DNA of 64,000 bases from Pseudomonas sp. AL03 (lineage in GTDB: Bacteria > Pseudomonadota > Gammaproteobacteria > Pseudomonadales > Pseudomonadaceae). A program made the position numbers and the translations under genes. The notes under the pieces are model-generated. The model searched no databases. It saw only the letters and a program-made list of their open reading frames with translations, and was not told the DNA's origin. Position 1 is the stretch's first letter; each line of letters starts with the position of its first letter. Shown piece by piece: positions 55,539 to 63,929 of this stretch. Where the stretch lies: contig NZ_JASBRE010000021.1 in assembly GCF_029960815.1 (NCBI RefSeq), positions 1-64,000 on the forward strand. The letters run 5' to 3'.

Positions 55539-56009
55539 ATGCCGAACGATCCTAAAGAGTTGGCTCAGCAGCTCGCGGAGTTTCTCGTCGAAGCTGAGAC
55601 GCTCCTGGACAAAACCGAGGAATGCCTGAGTCATTTGCAACTGATCAGCAATGACATGGACGCCATCGACTGCATGCTTAGCACCCTGCTCAAACTGGCC
55701 AAAAAGGCTGATGCGCTCGCCCTGGCAGCCGTTTCGGAGTTCTCGTTGCACATTCATGGTTTGCTGAGCCACGCCCAGAATCACATGGACTTGCACGAGC
55801 AGGCCTTGGGTGCGCTGAAAGACTGCCTGACGTTGATCGCCTGGCAACTCGAGCTTATCGATCAGAACACCGGCCAACTCAGCCTCGATGACAGTGAACA
55901 GACCTCTCTGATCGAAGCCTTCGCCTGTCAGGTCGGACACAGTCAGTTTCATCCACCCGCTCATTCCAAACCGTTTGCACTCGTTTCCTTTTCAGGGCGA
56001 CAAGCCTGA
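55539..56009 (+). CDS. Hpt/CheA-P1-like helical protein without the phospho-histidine
   Basis: A 156-residue, almost entirely helical protein. PKELAQQLAEFLVEAETLLDKTEECL is like the first helix of a CheA P1/Hpt domain, followed by DMDAIDCMLSTLLKLAKKADAL where a functional domain would have INAIFRAAHTIKGSA; the H-T-x-K-G phosphorylation motif reads L-S-T-L-L-K. The remaining helices (SLHIHGLLSHAQNHMDL) also fit Hpt packing, although other histidines exist. The gene lies next to cheV and upstream of a NarL-type kinase pair, and ends in its own terminator. The Hpt relation is my reading and is not certain. Confidence 0.7.
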   Translation: MPNDPKELAQQLAEFLVEAETLLDKTEECLSHLQLISNDMDAIDCMLSTLLKLAKKADALALAAVSEFSLHIHGLLSHAQNHMDLHEQALGALKDCLTLIAWQLELIDQNTGQLSLDDSEQTSLIEAFACQVGHSQFHPPAHSKPFALVSFSGRQA

Positions 56010-56013
56010 ATTT

Positions 56014-56045
56014 ATCGGAGCACTCTGCCGAGCTCCGATTTTTTA
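56014..56045 (+). terminator. terminator after the Hpt-like gene
   Basis: Stem ATCGGAG/CTCCGAT (56014-56020 with 56033-56039) followed by TTTTTT. Confidence 0.85.
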
Positions 56046-56251
56046 TTGCCGTGACCGCCTCTCTATCTTTAGCGAAGTCATGTCGCAATTGAATATCCCC
56101 TACCTGTTAACGACAACTCGAAAACCATAAACAATGCCTGCCACCCAACTTTTTCCATTATGGAACTGCAGTCCATAACCTCTTATTTCCTGCCCCTGCG
56201 GACCTATATACCAAACGCGACCAACGGTATCTTAAGTGGTATTATGCCGCC

Positions 56252-56273
56252 CATTAGTTGACGTCAATTAATG
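56252..56273. promoter_or_regulatory. 22-bp near-perfect palindrome upstream of the kinase gene
   Basis: CATTAGTTGACGTCAATTAATG spans 56252-56273 with ten of eleven pairs matching, about 80 bp before the kinase start. A second, looser symmetric element lies at 56158-56178 (TTATGGA ... TCCATAA type). These may be operators for the downstream regulator. The rest of the 342-bp gap (56010-56351) holds only the terminator and AT-rich sequence. Confidence 0.5.
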
Positions 56274-56351
56274 GCAGAGTGACTCCAGACAGAGACCGTC
56301 ATCCGTTATGACCGGTCTTCCCGCAGCGAACATCCATTGGCTCCATCCGCT

Positions 56352-57245
56352 ATGTACGCCAGCCTCAAGTCAATCACCCTATGGCCACCCTCCCGAAAAA
56401 ACGCGCGCTTGGTCACGCTTATGTTGTGTACCTGCTCGGCGATTGGCAGCCTGCTGATTTACAGTCTGTCCACTCGCCTGCCGCTGAGCCTGCTGGTGCT
56501 CAATGTGGCGGCGCTGACCTGCGTCTGGGTGGGGCATTGCCTCTCGCGCAAATCGATAAAGTTTCAACCTCAAGAGTTGGCCGACCGGCTGTTGGAGGTT
56601 CAAGAAAACGAACGTCACCGGCTCAGTCGAGAACTGCATGACGACATCGGCCAGTTGCTGACCGCGGCAAAACTTCAAAGTGACTGGCTCAAACGCCGAA
56701 TGCCCGAAGAACTTCAGGGCCAGTGTTCGGTGCTTTGCGACACGCTGGAAGAAACTCTGACCAAAGTTCGGGATGTATCGGCCATTCTCAATCCCAGGCA
56801 GTTGACCAGTCTCGGGCTGGAAGCCAGTCTGCGTGCGCATTTACTCAAGACACTGGCCAACACGTCGGTGCACTGGAGCCTGGAATGCCATCAGCGCTTA
56901 ACCGGTCTGCCGGAAGAAATGGCGGTGGCCGCCTTTCGAATAACTCAGGAAGCGGTCACCAATATACTGCGCCATGCCGACGCGAAAAATCTGCTGGTCC
57001 GCCTGCAACGTCTGCCTCAGGGACTGGCGCTGTCGATCAGCGACGATGGTCTGGGTTTCGCGCCATCGATGGATCCAGGTCGTGAAGGGCAACGCGGAAT
57101 GGCGGGGATGTCGGAACGGATCGATCAGCTCGGCGGCACACTGAGCGTTACCAGCGAGCCGGGCAAAGGCACTCAAATCGAAGCTCTCTTTCCCTGGGCG
57201 CCTCGTGCGCTCGAACGGGCCAGTCCGAATAAGGTTATGCATTGA
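56352..57245 (+). CDS. NarL-type sensor histidine kinase, short membrane form
   Basis: A 297-residue kinase with two membrane segments (about 21-40 and 46-64) and almost no periplasmic loop, then a HisKA_3 dimerisation domain with His96 in ERHRLSRELHDDIGQLL and a HATPase domain with ITQEAVTNILRHADA and DDGLGFAP, GMAGMSERI. It has no separate sensor domain, so it may sense membrane state or respond through partners. I choose ATG 56352 over the TTG at 56337. Its stop overlaps the response-regulator start by four bases. Confidence 0.88.
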   Translation: MYASLKSITLWPPSRKNARLVTLMLCTCSAIGSLLIYSLSTRLPLSLLVLNVAALTCVWVGHCLSRKSIKFQPQELADRLLEVQENERHRLSRELHDDIGQLLTAAKLQSDWLKRRMPEELQGQCSVLCDTLEETLTKVRDVSAILNPRQLTSLGLEASLRAHLLKTLANTSVHWSLECHQRLTGLPEEMAVAAFRITQEAVTNILRHADAKNLLVRLQRLPQGLALSISDDGLGFAPSMDPGREGQRGMAGMSERIDQLGGTLSVTSEPGKGTQIEALFPWAPRALERASPNKVMH

Positions 57246-57901
57246 CTTGTAACTTACTTCTGGTGGATGACCACTCGCTTATCAGGGCAGGTGTGCGCGC
57301 TCTGGTGCTGGATATTCCCGGCTACGCGGTAATCGGTGAGGCCAATGATGGCTCGCAGTTGCTCGAGATGGTCGAGCAACTGTCCCCGGACATCGTCCTG
57401 CTGGATATTTCCATGAAGCAAACCAGTGGCCTTGAAGCATTGCTGCGACTCAAGCGAGTACGCCCGCAGAGCAAGGTGCTGATCCTGTCGATGCACACCG
57501 ATCCTGCACTCATCATGCAGGCACTGGAATCCGGTGCACATGGCTACCTGCTCAAGGACACCACGGCCACCGAGCTCGAACATGCCCTGCAAGCCTTGCG
57601 TAACAACGAACGTTACCTTAGCCCGGCCATCGCTCACACCGTCATCAACCAGGCGCTGACCCGATCTCAGAAACACCCGCCGGAACCTGCCGACTCGCAC
57701 AACCTGACAGCGCGTCAGCTGGAAATCCTTCGGCTGATCGTTCGCGGAAAATCCACCCGAGAGATCGCCAACGGCCTGGGTCTCAGTATCAAGACGGTCG
57801 AAACTCATCGCTCGCAGGTCATGAAGCGCTTGCAGATCTACGATGTGGCGGGCCTGGTGCTGTTCGCCGTTCGCGAGCAGATCATCAGCCTGGATGATTG
57901 A
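57242..57901 (+). CDS. NarL/LuxR-family response regulator
   Basis: A 219-residue regulator. Receiver domain: LLLVDDHSLIRAG, phospho-Asp55 in DIVLLDISMK, Lys in YLLKDTT. LuxR-type helix-turn-helix: LTARQLEILRLIVRGKSTRE, GLSIKTVETHRSQVMKRLQI. It starts with TTG at 57242, overlapping the kinase stop (TTGA), and no ATG or GTG is available; AAGG lies upstream. It is translationally coupled to the kinase. Targets are unknown. Confidence 0.9.
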   Translation: MTCNLLLVDDHSLIRAGVRALVLDIPGYAVIGEANDGSQLLEMVEQLSPDIVLLDISMKQTSGLEALLRLKRVRPQSKVLILSMHTDPALIMQALESGAHGYLLKDTTATELEHALQALRNNERYLSPAIAHTVINQALTRSQKHPPEPADSHNLTARQLEILRLIVRGKSTREIANGLGLSIKTVETHRSQVMKRLQIYDVAGLVLFAVREQIISLDD

Positions 57902-58802
57902 TCAATTGCGATGCCCCCAGCAGCGGCGAGTTTTCAGGCAAATGTACGCGCAGTGCCGCCGGACGTGCCGAGAAACGCAAGTTGTCGCCTTCCAGAGGCT
58001 CGCCATCGAGGTTGATATAGAGGCCTTCCGAGACCTTGATTTCGACCCAGGGCAGTCGGGCTCGCACAAACATATTGTCGATGCCGAAGCCATCGGCCAG
58101 CAGGTTTTTCAAGGTGCCGACGAGTTCCTGTGGCGCAGGTAGAATACTGATGTCCAGCAGGCCATCGTCGGCCAGCGCTTCTGGACACAACACATGTCCT
58201 CCGCCGGCCTGTCGGCCATTGCCGACGCCCAATGCCAACAGCTCGCCACTCCACTGAAAATCAGGACCCTGCAACTCGCCATAGGCCGCGTGCAGTTCAC
58301 TGAATCGCGATAAACCGGTGAACAGGTAAGCCGCGCCCCCGAGGATTTTTTTCAAGTCCTCCGAGGTGTTCGCAGTGACCTGACTGCCAACCCCCCCCGT
58401 GGCCATATTCAGGAACACCTGCCCGCCAACTTCCCCCAGATCGATGGCACTCGGCGCAGTGTCGAGAAGATCCAGCGCCTGAGCGGGCTCCAGAGGCACA
58501 CCGGCGGCACGCGCAAAATCATTGGCGGTGCCCAAGGGCATCAGTACCAGGCTGGCCTGCGTCGAATGCGCCGCCATGGCCTCGGCAATATCACGCAAGG
58601 TGCCATCACCGCCGCCGGCGATGATTTGCATGTAGCCTGCCGCCAGCGCTTCATCCACCAGCCGCTGTGCGTCGCCGGCCTCCCAGGTCACTCGAACGGC
58701 TAGCTCCCAACCCTGCTTACGCTTGCCCTCGACGGCAGAACGAACCGCCTCGTTGAGCGCTTGCTTGCCATGCAGAATCAACACCGCCTTGCGTTCGCTC
58801 AT
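57885..58802 (-). CDS. yegS: YegS-like lipid kinase
   Basis: A 305-residue diacylglycerol-kinase-fold enzyme that phosphorylates a lipid such as phosphatidylglycerol. Nucleotide site GGGDGTLRDIAEA (residues 63-75), PLGTANDFARAAGVP, and the C-terminal INLDGEPL. I start at ATG 58802 (MSERKAVLIL), similar in length to E. coli YegS (299). The 3' end overlaps the end of the response regulator by 17 bp on the opposite strand. Confidence 0.93.
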   Translation of the reverse strand: MSERKAVLILHGKQALNEAVRSAVEGKRKQGWELAVRVTWEAGDAQRLVDEALAAGYMQIIAGGGDGTLRDIAEAMAAHSTQASLVLMPLGTANDFARAAGVPLEPAQALDLLDTAPSAIDLGEVGGQVFLNMATGGVGSQVTANTSEDLKKILGGAAYLFTGLSRFSELHAAYGELQGPDFQWSGELLALGVGNGRQAGGGHVLCPEALADDGLLDISILPAPQELVGTLKNLLADGFGIDNMFVRARLPWVEIKVSEGLYINLDGEPLEGDNLRFSARPAALRVHLPENSPLLGASQLINHPG

Positions 58803-59030
58803 TGTTGTCACTCCCATGATTGAATTCCGTATGAGAGATGTTGACCTCGTCGCGCCACATAAAAGTCGCAAGAATTTGAATTATTTGAAGGCGAGCAGTA
58901 TGGCGTCCTACAAGGCGGGGCTTTTTCTTACAAAACCTGAGGAATCGGCTCAATTGACCGGCAAGTGCGATTGGTACACCTTGGCGTCTGCGGTTATCAA
59001 ACATCAGCAGGAAACACACAGGGACGTGCC

Positions 59031-59339
59031 ATGCATAACCATGAGATCAGGTCACCGGTCATTCCGGTCGTACCGTACGCAGAAAAACGCGCCAATCATC
59101 AAGCTGAACTCAAAAACAGCGCACAACCCACTGGAGAAGTTGATATGGAACCTCGCGTCGTTGAATTGGAGACTCACCTCAAATACATCCGACGAGACAT
59201 GGATGAAGTCCGTAGTGACGTCAAATCCATTAAACACAGGCTTGCCTATTCGGCTGGCGGAACAACCGTGGTTATCGGGCTGCTGGCCTGGATCGCCAAT
59301 AGCCGTTTTGACCAGGTCGTGACACTCCTGGCTCATTAA
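59031..59339 (+). CDS. small coiled-coil protein with C-terminal membrane segment
   Basis: A 102-residue protein. A polar N-terminal third is followed by a helical coiled-coil segment (about 38-66; EPRVVELETHLKYIRRDMDE, VRSDVKSIKHRLA), then one membrane span (LAYSAGGTTVVIGLLAWIAN) and a short tail. The arrangement resembles XhlA-type haemolysin-like proteins and other small tail-anchored proteins. I use ATG 59031, but the ATG at 59145 (MEPRVVELE) would also give a good 64-residue protein. The neighbours on both sides are on the other strand. Function unknown. Confidence 0.6.
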   Translation: MHNHEIRSPVIPVVPYAEKRANHQAELKNSAQPTGEVDMEPRVVELETHLKYIRRDMDEVRSDVKSIKHRLAYSAGGTTVVIGLLAWIANSRFDQVVTLLAH

Positions 59340-59358
59340 GGGGTAGCCATGAATGCAA

Positions 59359-59382
59359 AACCCGGTTCGATCAACCGGGGTT
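59359..59382 (-). terminator. weak hairpin after moeA
   Basis: AACCCGGTT and AACCGGGGTT pair with one bulge; on the minus strand the stem is followed by TTTTG, so it may end the moeA transcript. Confidence 0.4.
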
Positions 59383-59403
59383 GCGGCAAGCCTGCTGCAG
59401 GAA

Positions 59404-60630
59404 TCAGCTCAGGACTTCGCTCAGCGGGATAAAGCTTACGCAGTCACCTTCGATCAGCGTGCGATCCTCCAGCACCTCAACCAGACCATCGGCCCAGGCG
59501 GCGCTACGCAGTACACCAGAACTCTGATTCTTGTAGATGATTGCCCGGCCGTTCTCCAGACGTCCACGCAAGTACTCGCGCCGATTGCCTGCTTTGGGCC
59601 AGGCAAACCCTGCCGGCACCTGGAACTTCAGGGGTTCAACCTCTTTTACGCCCTGTCGACGCAAGAGATAGGGCCTTGCCAACAAAGCAAAGGTCACCAG
59701 GGTCGACGCCGGATTGCCGGGCAAACCAATCACAGGTACACCGCGAAAATGCCCGAATGTCAGCGGTTTGCCTGGTTTGATGGCGAGTTTCCACAACGTC
59801 AACTCGCCCTCTTCACGCAAGGCAATGCCCAGAAAGTCAGCCTCTCCCACCGATACACCACCGGTCGAAAGAATCAAATCGACACCCTTCAGTTCACCAA
59901 GGCGAGCGCGAGTGGTTGCTAAATCATCCGGAAGAATACCGGCATCGATCACCTCACAACCCAAGCGCTGCAACCAACTGCAAAGCAACACTCGATTGCT
60001 GTTGTAGATCTGTCCCGGCCCCAGTGCCTGACCCGGTTCAATCAGTTCATCCCCGGTGGACAGAACAGCAACACGAACCTTGCGAATCACGTCCAGCTCT
60101 GCACATCCCAGCGATGCAGCCAGTCCCTGTTCGATCGGCCCGAGGCGCGTGCCGGCTGGCAGAATCAATTCACCGACAGTGGATTCCTGGCCTTGGGGAC
60201 GGATGTTTTGTCCTGAAGCCATGGTTTCGGTGAAACGTACTCGCTCATCCGCCTGAACCTCGGCATTTTCCTGCATCTCGACGCAATCAGCCCCTGCGGG
60301 AACGGGCGCACCGGTGAAGATTCGTGCACAGGTGCCGCGCTTCAAGGGCTCCGGAGCCTGTCCGGCAAAAATCTTCTGGCTGACCACCAGTGACTCTCCA
60401 GTCCAGTCGGCCATGCGCAAGGCATAACCGTCCATGGCACTATTGGGCCAAGGTGGTAGATCAAGCGTCGAGACCAAGTCATCGGCCAGCACGCGGCCCT
60501 GAACCTGCGCCAATGGTAAGCGTTCACGTTCACGAATCGGGGAAGCTTCAGCCATTGCCAGCAAGCGTGCCAGAGCCACCTCGACAGCCAGCAGACTACC
60601 CGTCTTGCCTGGCTTACCCACGGGATTCAC
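59404..60630 (-). CDS. moeA: molybdopterin molybdenumtransferase MoeA
   Basis: A 408-residue enzyme that inserts molybdate into adenylylated molybdopterin. Motifs: PNSAMDGYALR (active site), IFTGAPVPAGADCV, VLSTGDELIEPG, LSTGGVSVGEADFLG and LPGNPASTLVTF. The start GTG 60630 overlaps the moaB end by 17 bp, with AGGCGG upstream; longer starts run into moaB. Together with moaB and the divergent mobA it forms a molybdenum cofactor unit, like moeA2-moaB2-mobA of P. aeruginosa. Confidence 0.93.
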   Translation of the reverse strand: MNPVGKPGKTGSLLAVEVALARLLAMAEASPIRERERLPLAQVQGRVLADDLVSTLDLPPWPNSAMDGYALRMADWTGESLVVSQKIFAGQAPEPLKRGTCARIFTGAPVPAGADCVEMQENAEVQADERVRFTETMASGQNIRPQGQESTVGELILPAGTRLGPIEQGLAASLGCAELDVIRKVRVAVLSTGDELIEPGQALGPGQIYNSNRVLLCSWLQRLGCEVIDAGILPDDLATTRARLGELKGVDLILSTGGVSVGEADFLGIALREEGELTLWKLAIKPGKPLTFGHFRGVPVIGLPGNPASTLVTFALLARPYLLRRQGVKEVEPLKFQVPAGFAWPKAGNRREYLRGRLENGRAIIYKNQSSGVLRSAAWADGLVEVLEDRTLIEGDCVSFIPLSEVLS

Positions 60631-61153
60631 AGGGTGCCGCCTGTTTGAGATGAGCCACAAAATTGCACGGGCGGTGCCGCGAATCGAGCTGCTCGGCCAG
60701 AATGCCATCCCAACCGGTACGCACGGCATTGGTCGAGCCCGGCAAACAGCAGACTAGCGTGCCATTTGCCAGGCCGGCCAGGGCACGGGACTGAACAGTG
60801 GAGGTGCCGATATCCGCCACCGATATCTGCCTGAATAGCTCACCAAAACCGTCGACCTGTTTGTCCAGAAGGCAACTCACCGCTTCCGGAGTGCTGTCGC
60901 GTCCAGTGAAACCGGTACCGCCAGTAATTAACACGACCTGCACGACATCGTCGGCAATCCAGTTGGCGACTTGCGCGCGAATTTTGTAGAGGTCATCTTT
61001 GAGCAGAATACGGGCCGCAAGGTTATGACCGGCGGCACTCAACCGGTCGACGAAGACCTGGCCTGAGGTATCGGTTTCCAGGGTACGGGTATCGCTGACC
61101 GTCAGCACCGCGATATTGAGCGGCGCGAAAGGCACATCAGCCTTGGCTGTCAT
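60614..61153 (-). CDS. moaB: molybdenum cofactor biosynthesis protein MoaB
   Basis: A 179-residue MoaB/Mog-fold protein that adenylylates molybdopterin. ITGGTGFTGRDSTPEAV and CCLPGSTNAVRTGWDGIL are the binding loops. It overlaps moeA downstream. It is divergent from mobA with an 81-bp gap. Confidence 0.93.
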   Translation of the reverse strand: MTAKADVPFAPLNIAVLTVSDTRTLETDTSGQVFVDRLSAAGHNLAARILLKDDLYKIRAQVANWIADDVVQVVLITGGTGFTGRDSTPEAVSCLLDKQVDGFGELFRQISVADIGTSTVQSRALAGLANGTLVCCLPGSTNAVRTGWDGILAEQLDSRHRPCNFVAHLKQAAPCESRG

Positions 61154-61234
61154 AGGCTCATCCAGTTGTAGGAGAAACAGCCCGGTGTTATATCACAGCG
61201 CCTCATTTTTTCGCCGCCCCCGTGGAGACCTGCC

Positions 61235-61837
61235 ATGACCTCGAATACACATTTGCCACCCTGTTCCATTCTGCTCCTGGCAGGTGGTCGTGGCCAACGC
61301 ATGGGCGGACAGGACAAAGGGTTGCTGGAATGGCACGGCGAACCACTGATTGCCCACTTGCACCGCAAGACCCGTTCGCTGAGCGATGACCTGATCATCT
61401 CCTGCAACAGAAACCTGGAAAAGTATGCGCCCTACGCCGACCAACTGGTTCATGACGATGAAGGCGACTTTCCTGGCCCCCTGGCCGGTATTCGCGCAGG
61501 CTTGAAGGCCGCCCGCCATGCGCATCTGCTGGTGCTGCCTTGTGACGTACCGCGCATCGACGCCGCGCTGCTCAATAGCATGCGCGAAACCGCCAGCCAG
61601 CACCCGGACCAACCGCTAATGCTGCGCCATGGTGAACACTGGGAGCCCTTGTTGTGCATTATCCCCGTGGCACTCTTGGCAGATTTCGACAGTGCCTGGA
61701 ACCACGGTGAACGCAGCCCGGGTCGCCTCATGCGCAAACTGGGCACTACCGCCCTGCAATGCTCCGACAATGACCCGCGCCTGGCCAACCTCAACACGCC
61801 AGAACTGTTAAGTGCTCACAACACTGTGTCAGACTGA
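61235..61837 (+). CDS. mobA: molybdenum cofactor guanylyltransferase MobA
   Basis: A 200-residue nucleotidyltransferase that makes molybdopterin guanine dinucleotide. It shows the GTP-binding LLAGGRGQRMGGQDKGLLEW and DDEGDFPGPLAGIRAGL, and VLPCDVPRIDAALL. ATG 61235 lies downstream of CCGTGGAG. Its divergent neighbours moaB-moeA supply its substrate. Confidence 0.93.
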   Translation: MTSNTHLPPCSILLLAGGRGQRMGGQDKGLLEWHGEPLIAHLHRKTRSLSDDLIISCNRNLEKYAPYADQLVHDDEGDFPGPLAGIRAGLKAARHAHLLVLPCDVPRIDAALLNSMRETASQHPDQPLMLRHGEHWEPLLCIIPVALLADFDSAWNHGERSPGRLMRKLGTTALQCSDNDPRLANLNTPELLSAHNTVSD

Positions 61838-61912
61838 CAGGAGAAGGAACTTGCGCGCGCTGTACACGTCTCAAGCACAGTAACCAAAAAATTCATATTC
61901 GGAGACACACTC

Positions 61913-62134
61913 ATGACTCAACGGACCCTCGCCACTTTCATGCTCGCACTGGGCCTCGCTACCCTCGCCGGTTGTGCATCGCCTACAGTGATCACCTTGA
62001 ATGACGGTCGAGAAATCCAGGCTGTCGATGCGCCACAGTTCGATAAGGATTCAGGTTTCTACGAATTCGAACAACTGGATGGCAAGCAGACCCGCATCAA
62101 CAAGGATCAGGTTCGTACCGTTAAAGAGCTTTAA
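61913..62134 (+). CDS. YgdI/YgdR-type small lipoprotein
   Basis: A 73-residue predicted lipoprotein with lipobox L-A-G-C (Cys21) after MTQRTLATFMLALGLATLAG. The mature part, TVITLNDGREIQAVDAPQFD and YEFEQLDGKQTRINKDQV, is the beta-barrel SH3-like DUF903 fold of YgdI/YgdR. Function unknown. A terminator follows. Confidence 0.88.
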   Translation: MTQRTLATFMLALGLATLAGCASPTVITLNDGREIQAVDAPQFDKDSGFYEFEQLDGKQTRINKDQVRTVKEL

Positions 62135-62160
62135 TTTTTGCGGTGATAACCGGATATGGA

Positions 62161-62185
62161 AAAGCCCGCTTTATGCGGGCTTTTT
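62161..62185 (+). terminator. terminator after YgdI-like gene
   Basis: Stem AAAGCCCGC/GCGGGCTTT with loop TTTAT, then TTTTC. Confidence 0.9.
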
Positions 62186-62221
62186 CGTGGCTGAAGATCA
62201 GCAGGTTCGCTGAACTCGCGA

Positions 62222-63112
62222 TCACCACTGCAGGGTGATGGTACTTTCGAACACTCTTTCCTGGCCGGTGACCGGATCCATAAACCGTAGCCCCTGAGCG
62301 AGCAGTTTCAAAGGATTGTCATAGTCATCCTCAACATCCTGGAGTACCTGCGGATAAAACGGGTCGTTGCAGATACTGGCGCCCAAGGCGGTCATGTGTA
62401 CTCGCAACTGATGTTTCTTGCCCGTCACCGGGTAAAGCGCATAGCGCCAGAGGTCACCATTCTTCTCCCTGACCTCGACTGCCGTCTCGGTATTACTGAC
62501 GCCAGGACCTTCCTGCATGCGGAAGAAAGGCTCGCCATCGATGAGCCGGCTCTTATGGACCAATGGAAAAGAGCGTTCAGGCAATGCTCGGGCAATTGCC
62601 TCGTAGCGCTTTTCGATCTGCCGCGTAGGAAACAACGACTGATACACCGAACGACTCTGAGGGTTGGCGGAAAACAGCACCAGCCCCGCCGTGTGACGGT
62701 CAATGCGATGCAAAGGCACCAGATGCGGGTTATCGAGTCGACGTATCAGCCGTCGCAGCAAGGTCTGCTCCACGTATTCACCCGCCGGAGTCACTGGCAG
62801 AAAATGTGGCTTGTCCGCCACTACCAGATGCTCATCCGCGTACAGAATCGACTCAACCACCGGAATCGGCTTTTCGTCCGGCACTTCGCGAAAATAGTGA
62901 ATCCGCAGGCCTTCCTTGTAAGGCAAGTCCAGGGCGATTGGCATGCCATGGCCATCAAGCACACGACCGCGGGCGATTCTGTCCAGCCATTGATCACGGC
63001 CAATGGCACTGAAATGTTCGCACAGACAATCGAGTACGGTCTGCCACGGGCCAGGCGGCAAGTAGAGCGTGCTGGCCTGGTTGTGTGCAGCAGAAAAAGA
63101 TGAAGTGGACAT
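62222..63112 (-). CDS. RluA-family pseudouridine synthase
   Basis: A 296-residue enzyme. The catalytic Asp is in PLHRIDRHTAGLVLF, and the second motif is KRYEAIARALP with KKHQLRVHMTALG. It modifies uridine in RNA to pseudouridine; the family members differ in target (23S rRNA or tRNA) and I cannot say which. It lacks an N-terminal S4 domain. Confidence 0.9.
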   Translation of the reverse strand: MSTSSFSAAHNQASTLYLPPGPWQTVLDCLCEHFSAIGRDQWLDRIARGRVLDGHGMPIALDLPYKEGLRIHYFREVPDEKPIPVVESILYADEHLVVADKPHFLPVTPAGEYVEQTLLRRLIRRLDNPHLVPLHRIDRHTAGLVLFSANPQSRSVYQSLFPTRQIEKRYEAIARALPERSFPLVHKSRLIDGEPFFRMQEGPGVSNTETAVEVREKNGDLWRYALYPVTGKKHQLRVHMTALGASICNDPFYPQVLQDVEDDYDNPLKLLAQGLRFMDPVTGQERVFESTITLQW

Positions 63113-63183
63113 ACGAAAGCTCTAACCCTCAATACAGGGCGGCATTATCCAACAGCGGCCGGGACGAACCTAGAAGAGAATCC

Positions 63184-63501
63184 TCAAGCCGTTATCTGCG
63201 TGCGCGCTGCCGCTTCGGTGAATTCCTTGAGCCAGCGCAACACATCGACCGCTTCCCAGCGACCGGGATCATAAAGCGCGTACAACAACCCCTGATAACC
63301 CACGACATCCAGCTGCCGGTGATAGCCCGCGCGCTGGAACAAGGCTTCGATTTCGGCGAAACAGGTATTGAAATGCAGTTTGTTGAAGGGGGTTTTTCCT
63401 TCTGTCACCAGGCCATCCAGACGCAATTCGAGGACAGCCTCGCGTACCACGTCCGCCGACATCCGGTTCACGCTGTTCTTCAATTGTTCGACATTGACCA
63501 C
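63184..63501 (-). CDS. conserved small protein, unknown function
   Basis: A 105-residue protein, probably cytosolic. The start GTG 63501 follows GAGAGGGATGAATC. The sequence VNVEQLKNSVNRMSADVVRE and TPFNKLHFNTCFAEIEALFQ is amphipathic and helical; GRWEAVDVLRWLKEF is the only other notable stretch. I know of no assigned function for this type. Confidence 0.65.
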   Translation of the reverse strand: MVNVEQLKNSVNRMSADVVREAVLELRLDGLVTEGKTPFNKLHFNTCFAEIEALFQRAGYHRQLDVVGYQGLLYALYDPGRWEAVDVLRWLKEFTEAAARTQITA

Positions 63502-63649
63502 GATTCATCCCTCTCACGCCCGGACTGCCTACGCGAGGCAGGCATTACGAATAACTGTATGCGCATACAGTATCCGAACAACACCGGTAAAGCCAAGGGG
63601 ATCAATCGCAAAGTTCGACAGGCGGGAACACCGTCACCGTAAAAACCGC

Positions 63650-63892
63650 TTAACTCAGGAACGCCACTACCTGATCGGCACTAAACGGCCAACCCAGCTC
63701 CGCGCCGGTATCAACCCGTCGTAACAGCGGAATACGCAGACTGTAAGCTTCGAACCATGTTTCGTCGTCAGCGATATCCACCCGTTCCACCGGAAGACCG
63801 CGCTCGACAAATTCCATCAGCATGGCTTCAGCCACTTCACAGAGATGACACCCAAGGGTGCCGAACAGCTGACATTCAGGAAGCATGACCAT
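63650..63892 (-). CDS. glutaredoxin-like protein (DUF836)
   Basis: An 80-residue thioredoxin-fold protein. The N-terminal ECQLFGTLGCHLCEVAEAML has a CxxC motif (C-H-L-C), followed by a beta strand VDIADD and the cis-proline LRIPLLRR. DUF836-type glutaredoxins reduce disulfides; partners are unknown. Start chosen at ATG 63892; ATG 63886 is equally possible. Confidence 0.8.
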   Translation of the reverse strand: MVMLPECQLFGTLGCHLCEVAEAMLMEFVERGLPVERVDIADDETWFEAYSLRIPLLRRVDTGAELGWPFSADQVVAFLS

Positions 63893-63929
63893 AAGACCCG
63901 GCAAAGTAGGCGTTCATTCTAGGCCCGCC

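Noticed and set aside
58723..59322. A 199-codon plus-strand frame across the yegS start
   Set aside because: It overlaps yegS on the opposite strand and the small protein at 59031 in another frame; composition is not protein-like.
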